Assembly (NCBI GenBank): GCA_965644295.1
Contig: CBFFRP010000296.1
Span: 345,946 to 409,945 of the forward strand
Direction of reading: 5' to 3'
DNA: 64,000 nucleotides
Origin: Paraphysomonas bandaiensis
Taxonomy: Eukaryota > Chrysophyceae
Shown: positions 38,134 through 51,900 of the stretch, piece after piece
Layout of the letters: each line of letters opens with the position of its first letter
Position numbering within the stretch: the first letter of the stretch is position 1
Translations under genes and position numbers: made by a program
The notes under the pieces: model-generated
Seen by the model: the letters and a program-made list of their open reading frames with translations, nothing else
Database searches by the model: none
What the model was told of the DNA's origin: nothing

Positions 38134-39393
38134 CAGGGCTAGGAAACAATACATTGTACAATATATTGCAATATATTGTAAAATATATTGATTGTTCGAC
38201 CGGCCGAAAATCCCATCAATATTGTTTCTGTTAAAGTGGCTCACAATATATTGCAGTCAATATTATCATAGTCATATAAGAGAAGATCCTTAACTGTAGG
38301 GTAAAAAATACAAGTCCATGTATATAAATATCCGGAAAATAAGAAAAAAAGCCTATTTTTGATGTTATTTTCTATTTTCTATGTATCGCCAGCTCAAACA
38401 ATACTCTACACCTCTCCACATGTATGTACAGTACTTCTCTTAATATAGTATATATATCCTATACTACAGTGATAAGAAGAGACAACTGAACGATGAATGT
38501 ATACAAAAGTAGAGATATTTACCGCTGTTTTTGGAGTTCGGTTGAAGGTGAGCCAAACAAGCATGAATGAAAAGTCTGTGGGCGCATACGAGTACAAAAG
38601 ATATCGAATGGCTACAACAACTTGAAGTGCCACACATCGTCACATGTATGATGGTGAGTGGGAAGATTCCATGAAGAAATATTTACGGGTTGTCTGCACC
38701 AATGGTCCCATGGATGCTTTTGTTTTCCAACCTTCGGGCAAAGCAAAAACATTTTTGAGAGTGGGTAGAGTGATTAATGCTGATAATGTTTGCATTATTG
38801 TTGAGTTTTGCATTGGGAACAACTGCGTTACAAACAGAAAGCTGGCAAACGATTCCGGTAATACCTTTGTTTGAGTAAAATCGTCGTCTGTTATAACTTT
38901 TCAATAGTGTATAGGTGTGCCCCTAGTTGGATGTCATCTCATCGACTTAACCTTGCGGTCAATGAACTCCTCGGGAACAAAGAGAAGCGAAATAAGGAAG
39001 GAGTTGTGACAAGACCTGACCAAGGCATTAGATCTCTCATTCGGCACGTAGACCTACTCATGGGGAAGCTTAAGCAGCCTCAGAATTAATTTTGGATGAA
39101 TATGGTGATGTTGACGTCAGCGATGATGGCTCAGAGGATGAGAACGAGGTGGATTTTTAGTAGCTATAAGCAGTTGTGGGTTTGGTTGTCATAAGATCTT
39201 AATGACTAATACTAAAAATGGAATCTACGGATGTGTTTACTTACTGATTAGTCATACTAATATATTGCAATATATTGACAATATATTGCAATATATTGTA
39301 ATTGTATTGTTGAGTCTGTTTAAAATCTCCATCAATAGTATTGTTGGAACGCTATCTATCAATAGTATTGCAATATATTGTTTCCTAGCCCTG
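38134..39393. mobile_element. Degenerate hAT-superfamily transposon with 8-bp target duplication
   Basis: Termini are CAGGGCTAGGAAACAATA and its inverted match ending TTTCCTAGCCCTG. The flanking octamer GTATGTTA is identical on both sides (38126-38133 and 39394-39401). Multiple CAATATATTG palindromes cluster inside both ends, typical of hAT subterminal transposase-binding repeats. The 1260-bp interior retains transposase debris on the plus strand: a BED-finger-like stretch near 38560-38645 and a SHRLNLAVNELL segment after about 38935, with frameshifts and stops. It is therefore an inactive internally deleted copy. Confidence 0.9.
38871..39089 (+). pseudogene. hAT transposase central-domain remnant
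   Basis: The frame carries SHRLNLAVNELLGN, a hAT hallmark. The preceding VPLVGC is in another frame, so at least one frameshift separates the two halves. It lies entirely inside the 38134-39393 element. Confidence 0.75.
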
Positions 39394-39423
39394 GTATGTT
39401 ATTTATTCGGTGTGTGTTCTGCT

Positions 39424-39735
39424 CAGGGCTAGGGAACAAAACATTGAATTGCAATATATTGTAAAATATATTCATTGGTAGACTGGCCAAAAAAACATCA
39501 ATATTGCTACTGTTAAGTTAGCTCACAATATATATCGCAATATGTTGCAATCAGTATTTTGATAGTCATATATAGAAAGATTCTGAATTGTACTGTACAA
39601 CAAATAAGTTCATGAACATAAATATCCGGAAAAGGTCTATTTTTGATGTCGTTTTCTGTTTTTATTTTTTATGTATAGCCCGCTTTACAATACTCACTAC
39701 TCATTAGATGTATACTACTTCTCTTAATATAATAT
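39424..39735. mobile_element. Truncated second copy of the same hAT family (left end only)
   Basis: It begins CAGGGCTAGGGAACAAAACATTG and then follows about 38134-38450 with scattered substitutions, including the shared ATAAATATCCGGAAAA segment. No matching right terminus or octamer GTTCTGCT downstream was found. It abuts the inverted dispersed repeat at about 39735. Confidence 0.75.
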
Positions 39736-39930
39736 ATATTGAAAGTCTTATTATTAGCAATAGGCGTTAAAAACCTGCACCAACTTAGTAGCTAGATGAA
39801 TGCTAGACAAACTAGTTACACCTCTACCTGTAACTAATCAGTACACTCTTTCTTTATCCTACTATTTAACGCTACAGAAAAGCTGTTTGTGCGTCATCGC
39901 AGACACCAAGGTCTTATCACTATTGCTCTC
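39735..39930 (-). repeat. Dispersed repeat, inverted copy
   Basis: Reverse-complement partner of 34527-34745, with shared blocks in the same order and some divergence. It abuts the truncated hAT copy. Confidence 0.65.
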
Positions 39931-40931
39931 TATCACACAAAGCAAACACAGTGAACACGCAGAATATTGATAATCTGCTGACTCCAGGATTTTTGAGTCC
40001 TTTTATGGTGAACTCATCCCAGATGCTTGACTTCAGCAGCAGACAGCCCAATACCGCGGATGCCCTTGAGGTGGGCCCAGTCCCTGATGCCTGTTTATTC
40101 GTCAGACACACAAGAAGGAAGGCAACGGGTCGCTCTGCGCCGCTTAGGCATCCCTCTTCGTCTCAAAATATAATAACAAAGTTTTATTACTCTTTCCTCT
40201 TATCACTCTAAGCTCTTATATAATAATATTACATAGTAATTACCATATGGTTCAACTCGCGGTTGCTGAATCAGCAAATTCATCACATTAAGATCCCAAT
40301 GTCAAACCATACATATTCTCCAAAATACATATTCTCCCAATGCTGAGAATTATAAATTATAATCAATATCTCATATCATTCACTACTTCATGTTATCTCT
40401 ACTACCACTCAAGTGACTCTTATACCTTGTACTGTAACTCTACATCATTACTTTCAGTTTTACATTCGAACTACTATCTACCTCATGTCAATATATTAGT
40501 TCTAACTGCTATATGCGTAGTACCATTTACATTAGAAAACTAACGGTTATTTCAACGTTTGCGCTATTCTTAACAGGAAACGGGCAACTGACTTATAGTG
40601 GATTGTATGACAGAACAACTATTACAATTCTACCTTCAAACCTATAACGTAATTGTAGATACTACTGATCATAATCAAACGTGCGGTGACATCCATCATC
40701 CCTGGCTACAATAAGCTTTCGTATACATACATGTATGCACTAACCACTAACGTACTATTCCCATACAAAGGAACAATTTTCAAGACTGTGTATAGTAGAT
40801 TGATAACAGTATTATTTTTAGTGAAGTAATAAAGAAATGATGCAGACAAGTAAATTGCCGTTTTAACACAATATTATATACCCGTTTCTGTTTCTTCTCC
40901 AGCGATTTACCCACTGGATCAAATCACCTAG
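39931..40931. other. Intergenic sequence without recognised gene
   Basis: AT-rich sequence. Small frames near 39920-40211 have no motif that I can defend. Confidence 0.45.
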
Positions 40932-42456
40932 CTACTCACATACCTCTTGCTCTCGCAGTAAATCCATTACACTCTGTACTTGCTCGTATCCAATTCTCAT
41001 AAGAAAAGCGCTTCCTCGTCCATATGATTTCATTCCAATCACGAATACAGAAGATTCTGGGCAACGAAGAGTATCTTTACCTGTATGTTGTACGTTGTAC
41101 ATTATACCCAACTTAGACGGAAATAGCTAATAGTAAACATGAATAAAACTCTGACGGTACCTTGCGCAACTTGTGCAAGGCAGTCTCCACCACCGCCTCC
41201 TGAGGTCAGAAGAGATGCTGCCAGTTTCATGGGTCCTTCCGACGCATAGCAGTAATGAACCTGCAATTCGCGGGTAATTTCCATATCTGGGCGATATCCT
41301 ACGTTGGCATATATTGCACCAACACACACAGACTGTATCCCCTCCGCTCCATCCTTTTCTCGATTCTGAAGAGTTAGCTGATAAAACGGATCTGAATCAG
41401 AAGCCGACTCCTCCTTTACGCCAGTAATATCTACATTGCATAAATATGTCACCGCCGGCAGGCCGGAAAGTGTGCTACCCTTCGCTATATTATTTCCTAT
41501 AGTTGCAAACTCTGTCAGTCTATGAACAGGAATAAAATGCAATTGTGTACAGATTAAAAAGGTACTTATATACCTAAGGCATAAAGAGAATCCCTCTGAG
41601 GCAAAGGGTCTCCAGGGATCCTTTTGTAGGGATCCTGTCCTGGAGGAGTGCGGGTGATCCAAATTACCTCTCGTCCACTTTCTAGTAGAGAGTTGATGCT
41701 CGTGATGGCAGATGCCCCAGAGCCCACCACAGCAACTGGAAGACAAGGCCGCGTGGAAATATTCGATGGAATATGGGTATAATAACTGATTTTTCCCGCC
41801 TGCCTGAGCTGCCGCTCACCAAGGGCAGGTACGCCACCTGGGCCAAGGTAATTAGGATTACTGTACGTGCCAGAAGCGTCAACCACAACATCGCATTCAA
41901 TGACACGTTCTAACTCTTTTCCTTCCGCTCTAGAAGCAGTGAACACACAAAAAGGTTTGCATTTCCTATTCGGATGGTTGGCACTGAATTGGGCCTTACT
42001 TAAGCCTTTTCGCCCCACACTGACAACTTCAGTTGCAAACAAAACTGTGCATCGATTAGATGATTGCATGTACTCAACTAGGGGCGCTAGATACTGTGAC
42101 AAAAACACGCCGGCCAAGAGAAACTCATCGTCTGCGATAAGTTAATGACCTCATATCGCCGAAAGCACAATGCTCTCTCTTACCTGCTGGTGATACCTTT
42201 CCTAACTCTTTCAAAACCTCGCGTCCAGTTTCAGACATATTCAGATGGTTCGGCGAGAAAAGAGATACATGCTTCCAGCTGGACATATTGGCGGCAAATG
42301 AATCCCCTTTCTCTATCAAGGTGACATTATACTCGTTTCGTATGAGTACAAGAGCCATTTCAATGCCCACAGGGCCAGCACCTGCACCATTGTCAGATGC
42401 AACACATATATATCGAGCTATCAGTAACTACCTATAACAGCTACATGTTTACCCAT
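40932..42456 (-). CDS. FAD/NAD(P)-dependent oxidoreductase of a bacterial-type flavoprotein monooxygenase family
   Basis: Five exons (42432-42456, 42184-42381, 41574-42131, 41161-41511, 40932-41080), all introns phase 1, give 426 residues. The FAD-binding dinucleotide motif VIGAGPVG is right at the N-terminus and is split by intron 1. A second Rossmann motif VVGSGASA lies mid-protein for NAD(P)H. WKHVSLFSPNHLN, VVDASGTY-x-NPN and the C-terminal VIGMKSYGR followed by GYEQV are the conserved blocks of a family that I know mainly from actinobacteria and other bacteria, annotated as FAD-dependent oxidoreductase or flavoprotein. The substrate is unknown. Introns show it is a resident nuclear gene. 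The stop at 40932 is assumed; a further 3' exon cannot be excluded. Confidence 0.85.
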
Positions 42457-42992
42457 TGTACCCACTTGAATTACAAACAAATGTCAATTGTTCAAATGAA
42501 TCAATATAAACTTGTTGTATGTGATGAACACACCTCCTCAAGTCCACACTGACACTGAGCTGAGTAGAAGCAACAGCAGACCAATATTTGACGGCTCTTT
42601 CTGGACATCATCATGATCTCAAAAATACACTCTTGTATGGGAATTTTCAGATATCCAGCACCCTAGATACACAGCCGTATAGTACGGTATACGGTTTGTA
42701 TACCTTTACAGCAGGACAATCTTGTAGGAGGGAAGGAATACCGCAGCATAAATACTACCATATATATGCAGAGTTTCAGTGAGGGGATGGGTGAGTAGTA
42801 GCCAAGCATGAAGTTTCAGTGCCCTGCAGAGCCCTGAGGCAAGATTACATAGAGACCTACTCGTTCTTTAATATATATACGTATACATGCGACGCACTCA
42901 TCGTATCACGTTTCTGTAATGGCTACGCATATGTTCCGCCTCTACTATCTTTTCAGACATGCGTATTGAACATTCGCAGCTGTTTTAAACTC
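42457..42992. promoter_or_regulatory. Bidirectional promoter region, pair 7
   Basis: A 536-bp gap between the FAD oxidoreductase and giant NHL-PT gene starts. GTATAC is at 42687-42692 (as CGGTATACGG) and 42698-42703. No convincing ORF. Confidence 0.5.
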
Positions 42993-45900
42993 ATGCAAAG
43001 ACTAGTTTGGCTATTATGTGCGTGTATGATGTGCGTCTGGAGGTGTGGTATGTCATACTCACATACAGGTACGCGCATTCCTTGTTCCCTGCCTTTTCAC
43101 TTATATATGTACGACATTAGGTCCAATGACGCATATTCGAAGAGAATTAACTGAGGCTGTCCTGGCTATGGATTTGCCTCCAACTGATTTAAATTTAAGC
43201 TGCACACAGACGTGTTCACCCTCACTCACGAATGTATCGTCCTATGACTTTTGCAAAGGGGTTATTGTTCTTGCGAATTGTAGTTATGAAGAAGTTGCGA
43301 CCTATTCATGCAACACTGACAGCTGTTTGAGAAACTGTAGTCAAGACGTAACATGTTTCTTGGAATCAGCAGCTGAAGTACTGTGCCCAATACTCATCAA
43401 TGCCGAATTAATTCCAACAACGTCACCCATTATAAGTCCAGCGTCTGCACCAACAGTGTCCCCTACATCGAACCCGACGTTTACTCCAAGTGTAGATCCA
43501 AGTGGTGTTCCTAGCATGGTACCTAGTGGTGAGCCGAGTTCATCACCAGTGACGTCACATCCTACGGTGGATGGGGAAACGAACGCACCCACTCATTCTC
43601 CAACGGCTCGGCCTACACGAAGTCCGACAGTGCATCCTACATCACTACCTACTGTATTTCCTACTCTGAGTCCAACGGGTGTTCCCAGTAGTATTCCCAG
43701 TAGGGTTCCGACAAGTGTTCCGACGTTGAGTCCGACAGCGACTCCAACCCACGATCCGACGTCAGTACCGAGTGTATCTCCTACGGTGGATCCAACGCGT
43801 TCCCCAACTGTATCTCCAACAGTGTCCCCTACATCGAACCCGACTTTTACTCCAAGTGGTGTTCCTAGCATGGTACCTAGTGGTGAGCCGAGTTCATCAC
43901 CAGTGACGTCACATCCTACGGTGGATGGGGAAACGAACGCACCCACTCATTCTCCAACGGCTCGGCCTACACGAAGTCCGACAGTGCATCCTACATCACT
44001 ACCTACTGTATTTCCTACTCTGAGTCCAACGGGTGTTCCCAGTAGTATTCCCAGTAGGGTTCCGACAAGTGTTCCGACGTTGAGTCCGACAGCGACTCCA
44101 ACCCACGATCCGACGTCAGTACCGAGTATATCTCCTACGGTGGATCCAACGCGTTCCCCAACTGTATCTCCAACAGTGTCCCCTACATCGAACCCGACTT
44201 TTACTCCAAGTGTAGATCCAAGTGGTGTTCCTAGCATGGTACCTAGTGGTGAGCCGAGTTCATCACCAGTGACGTCACATCCTACGGTGGATGGGGAAAC
44301 GAACGCACCCACTCATTCTCCAACGGCTCGGCCTACACGAAGTCCGACAGTGCATCCTACATCACTACCTACTGTATTTCCTACTCTGAGTCCAACGGGT
44401 GTTCCCAGTAGTATTCCCAGTAGGGTTCCGACAAGTGTTCCGACGTTGAGTCCGACAGTGACTCCAACCCACGATCCGACGTCAATACCGAGTGTATCTC
44501 CTACAGTGGATCCAACGCGTTCCCCAACTGTATCTCCAACAGTGTCCCCTACATCGAACCCGACTTTTACTCCAAGTGTAGATCCAAGTGGTGTTCCTAG
44601 CATGGTACCTAGTGGTGAGCCGAGTTCATCACCAGTGACGTCACATCCTACGGTGGATGGGGAAACGAACGCACCCACTCATTCTCCAACGGCTCGGCCT
44701 ACACGAAGTCCGACAGTGCATCCTACATCACTACCTACTGTATTTCCTACTCTGAGTCCAACGGGTGTTCCCAGTAGTATTCCCAGTAGGGTTCCGACAA
44801 GTGTTCCGACGTTGAGTCCGACAGCGACTCCAACCCACGATCCGACGTCAATACCGAGTGTATCTCCTACAGTGGATCCAACGCGTTCCCCAACTGTATC
44901 TCCAACAGTGTCCCCTACATCGAACCCGACTTTTACTCCAAGTGTAGATCCAAGTGGTGTTCCTAGCATGGTACCTAGTGGTGAGCCGAGTTCATCACCA
45001 GTGACGTCACATCCTACGGTGGATGGGGAAACGAACGCACCCACTCATTCTCCAACGGCTCGGCCTACACGAAGTCCGACAGTGCATCCTACATCACTAC
45101 CTACTGTATTTCCTACTCTGAGTCCAACGGGTGTTCCCAGTAGTATTCCCAGTAGGGTTCCGACAAGTGTTCCGACGTTGAGTCCGACAGTGACTCCAAC
45201 CCACGATCCGACGTCAGTACCGAGTGTATCTCCTACAGTGGACCCAACGCGTTCCCCAACTGTATCTCCAACAGTGTCCCCTACATCGAACCCGACTTTT
45301 ACTCCAAGTGTAGATCCAAGTGGTGTTCCTGGCATGGTACCTAGTGGTGAGCCGAGTTCATCACCAGTGACGTCACATCCTACGGTGGATGGGGAAACGA
45401 ACGCACCCACTCATTCTCCAACGGCTCGGCCTACACGAAGTCCGACAGTGCATCCTACATCACTACCTACTGTATGTCCTACTCTGAGTCCAACGGGTGT
45501 TCCCAGTAATATTCCCAGTAGGGTTCCGACAAGTGTTCCGACGTTGAGTCCGACAGTGACTCCAACCCACGATCCGACGTCAGTACCGAGTGTATCTCCT
45601 ACAGTGGATCCAACGCGTTCCCCAACTGTATCTCCAACAGTGTCCCCTACATCGAACCCGACTTTTACTCCAAGTGTAGATCCAAGTGGTGTTCCTAGCA
45701 TGGTACCTAGTGGTGAGCCGAGTTCATCACCAGTGACGTCACATCCTACGGTGGATGGGGAAACGAACGCACCCACTCATTCTCCAACGGCTCGGCCTAC
45801 ACCAAGTCCGACAGTGCATCCTACATCACTACCTACTGTATTTCCTACTCTGAGTCCAACGGGTGTTCCCAGTAGTATTCCCAGTAGGGTTCCGACAAGT

Positions 45901-48900
45901 GTTCCGACGTTGAGTCCGACAGTGACTCCAACCCACGATCCGACGTCAGTACCGAGTGTATCTCCTACAGTGGACCCAACGCGTTCCCCAACTGTATCTC
46001 CAACAGTGTCCCCTACATCGAACCCGACTTTTACTCCAAGTGTAGATCCAAGTGGTGTTCCTAGCATGGTACCTAGTGGTGAGCCGAGTTCATCACCAGT
46101 GACGTCACATCCTACGGTGGATGGGGAAACGAACGCACCCACTCATTCTCCAACGGCTCGGCCTACACCAAGTCCGACAGTGCATCCTACATCACTACCT
46201 ACTGTATTTCCTACTCTGAGTCCAACGGGTGTTCCCAGTAGTATTCCCAGTAGGGTTCCGACAAGTGTTCCGACGTTGAGTCCGACAGTGACTCCAACCC
46301 ACGATCCGACGTCAGTACCGAGTGTATCTCCTACAGTGGACCCAACGCGTTCCCCAACTGTATCTCCAACAGTGTCCCCTACATCGAACCCGACTTTTAC
46401 TCCAAGTGTAGATCCAAGTGGTGTTCCTAGCATGGTACCTAGTGGTGAGCCGAGTTCATCACCAGTGACGTCACATCCTACGGTGAATGGGGAAACGAAC
46501 GCACCCACTCATTCTCCAACGGCTCGGCCTACACGAAGTCCGACAGTGCATCCTACATCACTACCTACTGTATGTCCTACTCTGAGTCCAACGGGTGTTC
46601 CCAGTAGTATTCCCAGTAGGGTTCCGACAAGTGTTCCGACGTTGAGTCCGACAGTGACTCCAACCCACGATCCGACGTCAGTACCGAGTGTATCTCCTAC
46701 AGTGGACCCAACGCGTTCCCCAACTGTATCTCCAACAGTGTCCCCTACATCGAACCCGACTTTTACTCCAAGTGTAGATCCAAGTGGTGTTCCTAGCATG
46801 GTACCTAGTGGTGAGCCGAGTTCATCACCAGTGACGTCACATCCTACGGTGAATGGGGAAACGAACGCACCCACTCATTCTCCAACGGCTCGGCCTACAC
46901 CAAGTCCGACAGTGCATCCTACATCACTACCTACTGTATTTCCTACTCTGAGTCCAACGGGTGTTCCCAGTAGTATTCCCAGTAGGGTTCCGACAAGTGT
47001 TCCGACGTTGAGTCCGACAGTGACTCCAACCCACGATCCGACGTCAGTACCGAGTGTATCTCCTACAGTGGATCCAACGCGTTCCCCAACTGTATCTCCA
47101 ACAGTGTCCCCTACATCGAACCCGACTTTTACTCCAAGTGTAGATCCAAGTGGTGTTCCTAGCATGGTACCTAGTGGTGAGCCGAGTTCATCACCAGTGA
47201 CGTCACATCCTACGGTGGATGGGGAAACGAACGCACCCACTCATTCTCCAACGGCTCGGCCTACACGAAGTCCGACAGTGCATCCTACATCACTACCTAC
47301 TGTATTTCCTACTCTGAGTCCAACGGGTGTTCCCAGTAGTATTCCCAGTAGGGTTCCGACAAGTGTTCCGACGTTTAGTCCGACAGCGACTCCAACCCAC
47401 GATCCGACGTCAATACCGAGTGTATCTCCTACAGTGGATCCAACGCGTTCCCCAACTGTATCTCCAACAGTGTCCCCTACATCGAACCCGACGTTTACTC
47501 CAAGTGTAGATCCAAGTGGTGTTCCTAGCATGGTACCTAGTGGTGAGCCGAGTTCATCACCAGTGACGTCACATCCTACGGTGGATGGGGAAACGAACGC
47601 ACCCACTCATTCTCCAACGGCTCGGCCTACACGAAGTCCGACAGTGCATCCTACATCACTACCTACTGTATTTCCTACTCTGAGTCCAACGGGTGTTCCC
47701 AGTAGTATTCCCAGTAGGGTTCCGACAAGTGTTCCGACGTTGAGTCCGACAGCGACTCCAACCCACGATCCGACGTCAGTACCGAGTGTATCTCCTACAG
47801 TGGACCCAACGCGTTCCCCAACTGTATCTCCAACAGTGTCCCCTACATCGAACCCGACTTTTACTCCAAGTGTAGATCCAAGTGGTGTTCCTAGCATGGT
47901 ACCTAGTGGTGAGCCGAGTTCATCACCAGTGACGTCACATCCTACGGTGGATGGGGAAACGAACGCACCCACTCATTCTCCAACGGCTCGGCCTACACGA
48001 AGTCCGACAGTGCATCCTACATCACTACCTACTGTATGTCCTACTCTGAGTCCAACGGGTGTTCCCAGTAGTATTCCCAGTAGGGTTCCGACAAGTGTTC
48101 CGACGTTGAGTCCGACAGCGACTCCAACCCACGATCCGACGTCAGTACCGAGTGTATCTCCTACAGTGGACCCAACGCGTTCCCCAACTGTATCTCCAAC
48201 AGTGTCCCCTACATCGAACCCGACTTTTACTCCAAGTGTAGATCCAAGTGGTGTTCCTAGCATGGTACCTAGTGGTGAGCCGAGTTCATCACCAGTGACG
48301 TCACATCCTACGGTGGATGGGGAAACGAACGCACCCACTCATTCTCCAACGGCTCGGCCTACACGAAGTCCGACAGTGCATCCTACATCACTACCTACTG
48401 TATTTCCTACTCTGAGTCCAACGGGTGTTCCCAGTAGTATTCCCAGTAGGGTTCCGACAAGTGTTCCGACGTTGAGTCCGACAGCGACTCCAACCCACGA
48501 TCCGACGTCAGTACCGAGTGTATCTCCTACAGTGGACCCAACGCGTTCCCCAACTGTATCTCCAACAGTGTCCCCTACATCGAACCCGACGTTTACTCCA
48601 AGTGTAGATCCAAGTGGTGTTCCTAGCATGGTACCTAGTGGTGAGCCGAGTTCATCACCAGTGACGTCACATCCTACGGTGGATGGGGAAACGAACGCAC
48701 CCACTCATTCTCCAACGGCTCGGCCTACACGAAGTCCGACAGTGCATCCTACATCACTACCTACTGTATTTCCTACTCTGAGTCCAACGGGTGTTCCCAG
48801 TAGTATTCCCAGTAGGGTTCCGACAAGTGTTCCGACGTTGAGTCCGACAGCGACTCCAACCCACGATCCGACGTCAGTACCGAGTGTATCTCCTACAGTG

Positions 48901-51900
48901 GATCCAACGCGTTCCCCAACTGTATCTCCAACAGTGTCCCCTACATCGAACCCGACGTTTACTCCAAGTGTAGATCCAAGTGGTGTTCCTAGCATGGTAC
49001 CTAGTGGTGAGCCGAGTTCATCACCAGTGACGTCACATCCTACGGTGGATGGGGAAACGAACGCACCCACTCATTCTCCAACGGCTCGGCCTACACGAAG
49101 TCCGACAGTGCATCCTACATCACTACCTACTGTATTTCCTACTCTGAGTCCAACGGGTGTTCCCAGTAGTATTCCCAGTAGGGTTCCGACAAGTGTTCCG
49201 ACGTTGAGTCCGACAGCGACTCCAACCCACGATCCGACGTCAGTACCGAGTGTATCTCCTACAGTGGACCCAACGCGTTCCCCAACTGTATCTCCAACAG
49301 TGTCCCCTACATCGAACCCGACGTTTACTCCAAGTGTAGATCCAAGTGGTGTTCCTAGCATGGTACCTAGTGGTGAGCCGAGTTCATCACCAGTGACGTC
49401 ACATCCTACGGTGGATGGGGAAACGAACGCACCCACTCATTCTCCAACGGCTCGGCCTACACGAAGTCCGACAGTGCATCCTACATCACTACCTACTGTA
49501 TTTCCTACTCTGAGTCCAACGGGTGTTCCCAGTAGTATTCCCAGTAGGGTTCCGACAAGTGTTCCGACGTTGAGTCCGACAGCGACTCCAACCCACGATC
49601 CGACGTCAGTACCGAGTGTATCTCCTACAGTGGACCCAACGCGTTCCCCAACTGTATCTCCAACAGTGTCCCCTACATCGAACCCGACGTTTACTCCAAG
49701 TGTAGATCCAAGTGGTGTTCCTAGCATGGTACCTAGTGGTGAGCCGAGTTCATCACCAGTGACGTCACATCCTACGGTGGATGGGGAAACGAACGCACCC
49801 ACTCATTCTCCAACGGCTCGGCCTACACGAAGTCCGACAGTGCATCCTACATCACTACCTACTGTATTTCCTACTCTGAGTCCAACGGGTGTTCCCAGTA
49901 GTATTCCCAGTAGGGTTCCGACAAGTGTTCCGACGTTGAGTCCGACAGCGACTCCAACCCACGATCCGACGTCAGTACCGAGTGTATCTCCTACAGTGGA
50001 CCCAACGCGTTCCCCAACTGTATCTCCAACAGTGTCCCCTACATCGAACCCGACGTTTACTCCAAGTGTAGATCCAAGTGGTGTTCCTAGCATGGTACCT
50101 AGTGGTGAGCCGAGTTCATCACCAGTGACGTCACATCCTACGGTGGATGGGGAAACGAACGCACCCACTCATTCTCCAACGGCTCGGCCTACACCAAGTC
50201 CGACAGTGCATCCTACATCACTACCTACTGTATTTCCTACTCTGAGTCCAACGGGTGTTCCCAGTAGTATTCCCAGTAGGGTTCCGACAAGTGTTCCGAC
50301 GTTGAGTCCGACAGCGACTCCAACCCACGATCCGACGTCAGTACCGAGTGTATCTCCTACAGTGGACCCAACGCGTTCCCCAACTGTATCTCCAACAGTG
50401 TCCCCTACATCGAACCCGACGTTTACTCCAAGTGTAGATCCAAGTGGTGTTCCTAGCATGGTACCTAGTGGTGAGCCGAGTTCGTCACCAGTGACGTCAC
50501 ATCCTACGGTGGATGGGGAAACGAACGCACCCACTCATTCTCCAACGGCTCGGCCTACACGAAGTCCGACAGTGCATCCTACATCACTACCTACTGTATT
50601 TCCTACTCTGTGTCCAACGGGTGTTCCCAGTAGTATTCCCAGTAGGGTTCCGACAAGTGTTCCGACGTTGAGTCCGACAGCGACTCCAACCCACGATCCG
50701 ACATCAGTACCGAGTGTATCTCCTACAGTGGATCCAACGCGTTCCCCAACTGTATCTCCAACAGTGTCCCCTACATCGAACCCGACGTTTACTCCAAGTG
50801 TAGATCCAAGTGGTGTTCCTAGCATGGTACCTAGTGGTGAGCCGAGTGAATCTCCGACGTCACCGACGCTAGCTCCATCTATTGATTATAGATTTGTTAA
50901 TGTGTCTACATATTTGGTTCGTGGTGGTGTAGTTGGAGTTGAGTTTGGGCAATATTTAGGCGATTCTGGTGTGTTTGTGAGTAATGGTACTACAGTACTC
51001 TTTATAGTTGGTGTCAGTGTGGATTCATATGATTCCACCGCATTCCACCAAGTTTTGATGGTGGCTGGTGGCTCAGTATCAGGCAGTCGGGATGGCAGTT
51101 TTGATAGCAGTGACGCTTTATTTGCGAGTGTTAGTAGGATGAAATACGACGATATATCGAGCGTATTGTACGCATGCAGCGACGAGAGTAATGTGATTCG
51201 AATACTTGATTTGGAAGGACGACATGTGCATACTATCTCTGATGTGGGTGGTAATCGATTGTTGTTTAGCAGTCGTCAAGGATACAGCACGGGAGGTCGA
51301 TTTCCTGGTATGGATATTGACAAGGCAGGTTCGTATTTATATGTGACGGATCGCACGAACTTGTACAACCTTACTCGAGACACGACATCTTCATCGATAT
51401 CAGCGTATGTTCGTGAGGAATATGTAGCATTGACACAATTCAAGGCAGCTAATTCGTGGCCTGAGAATGTGTACATATTTGGTGTTGCTTCTGTCGAGAG
51501 TCACGGCATGGTGTATGTGACAGTGTCCTTGGGTTTGAATCTGTTGTTGAAGATACCAATGCGTGTGGCGCACTATTCGGAGATATCAGTGTTAGCGGGC
51601 AATCCAAGTGAAGTGTATGGGGGTATTTCTGATGATACTCACACCCCTTACCTTCAGGACGGGTTTGGCACAGATGCGTTACTGGCTTTTCCATCGAGTA
51701 TAGCATATGACCCTGTGGAGGATGCTCTGTACTTCACAGAGAGTTTTACGGAGTTTAGCGATATTATCGATGATTTATATGTTGGCTCTATGACGGTTCG
51801 GAAGTACTCTGTGTACTCTGGCTATGTGAGTACGTATGCTGGTTATGACTTTTCTCAAAATCGCGATGAGCAAGGTTCATATTTCACCGCTGGTGGTTAT

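Noticed and set aside
43593-50825. A tandem series of minus-strand ORFs of 121 residues, each starting with ATG and ending at a unit boundary
   Set aside because: They are antisense shadows of the PT-repeat reading frame. The plus frame is continuous for over 20 kb, has a signal peptide exon and recognisable propeller domains.
43452-50860. CRISPR-like regular array
   Set aside because: Units are 366 bp with no spacer/repeat alternation, in a coding frame of a eukaryotic gene.
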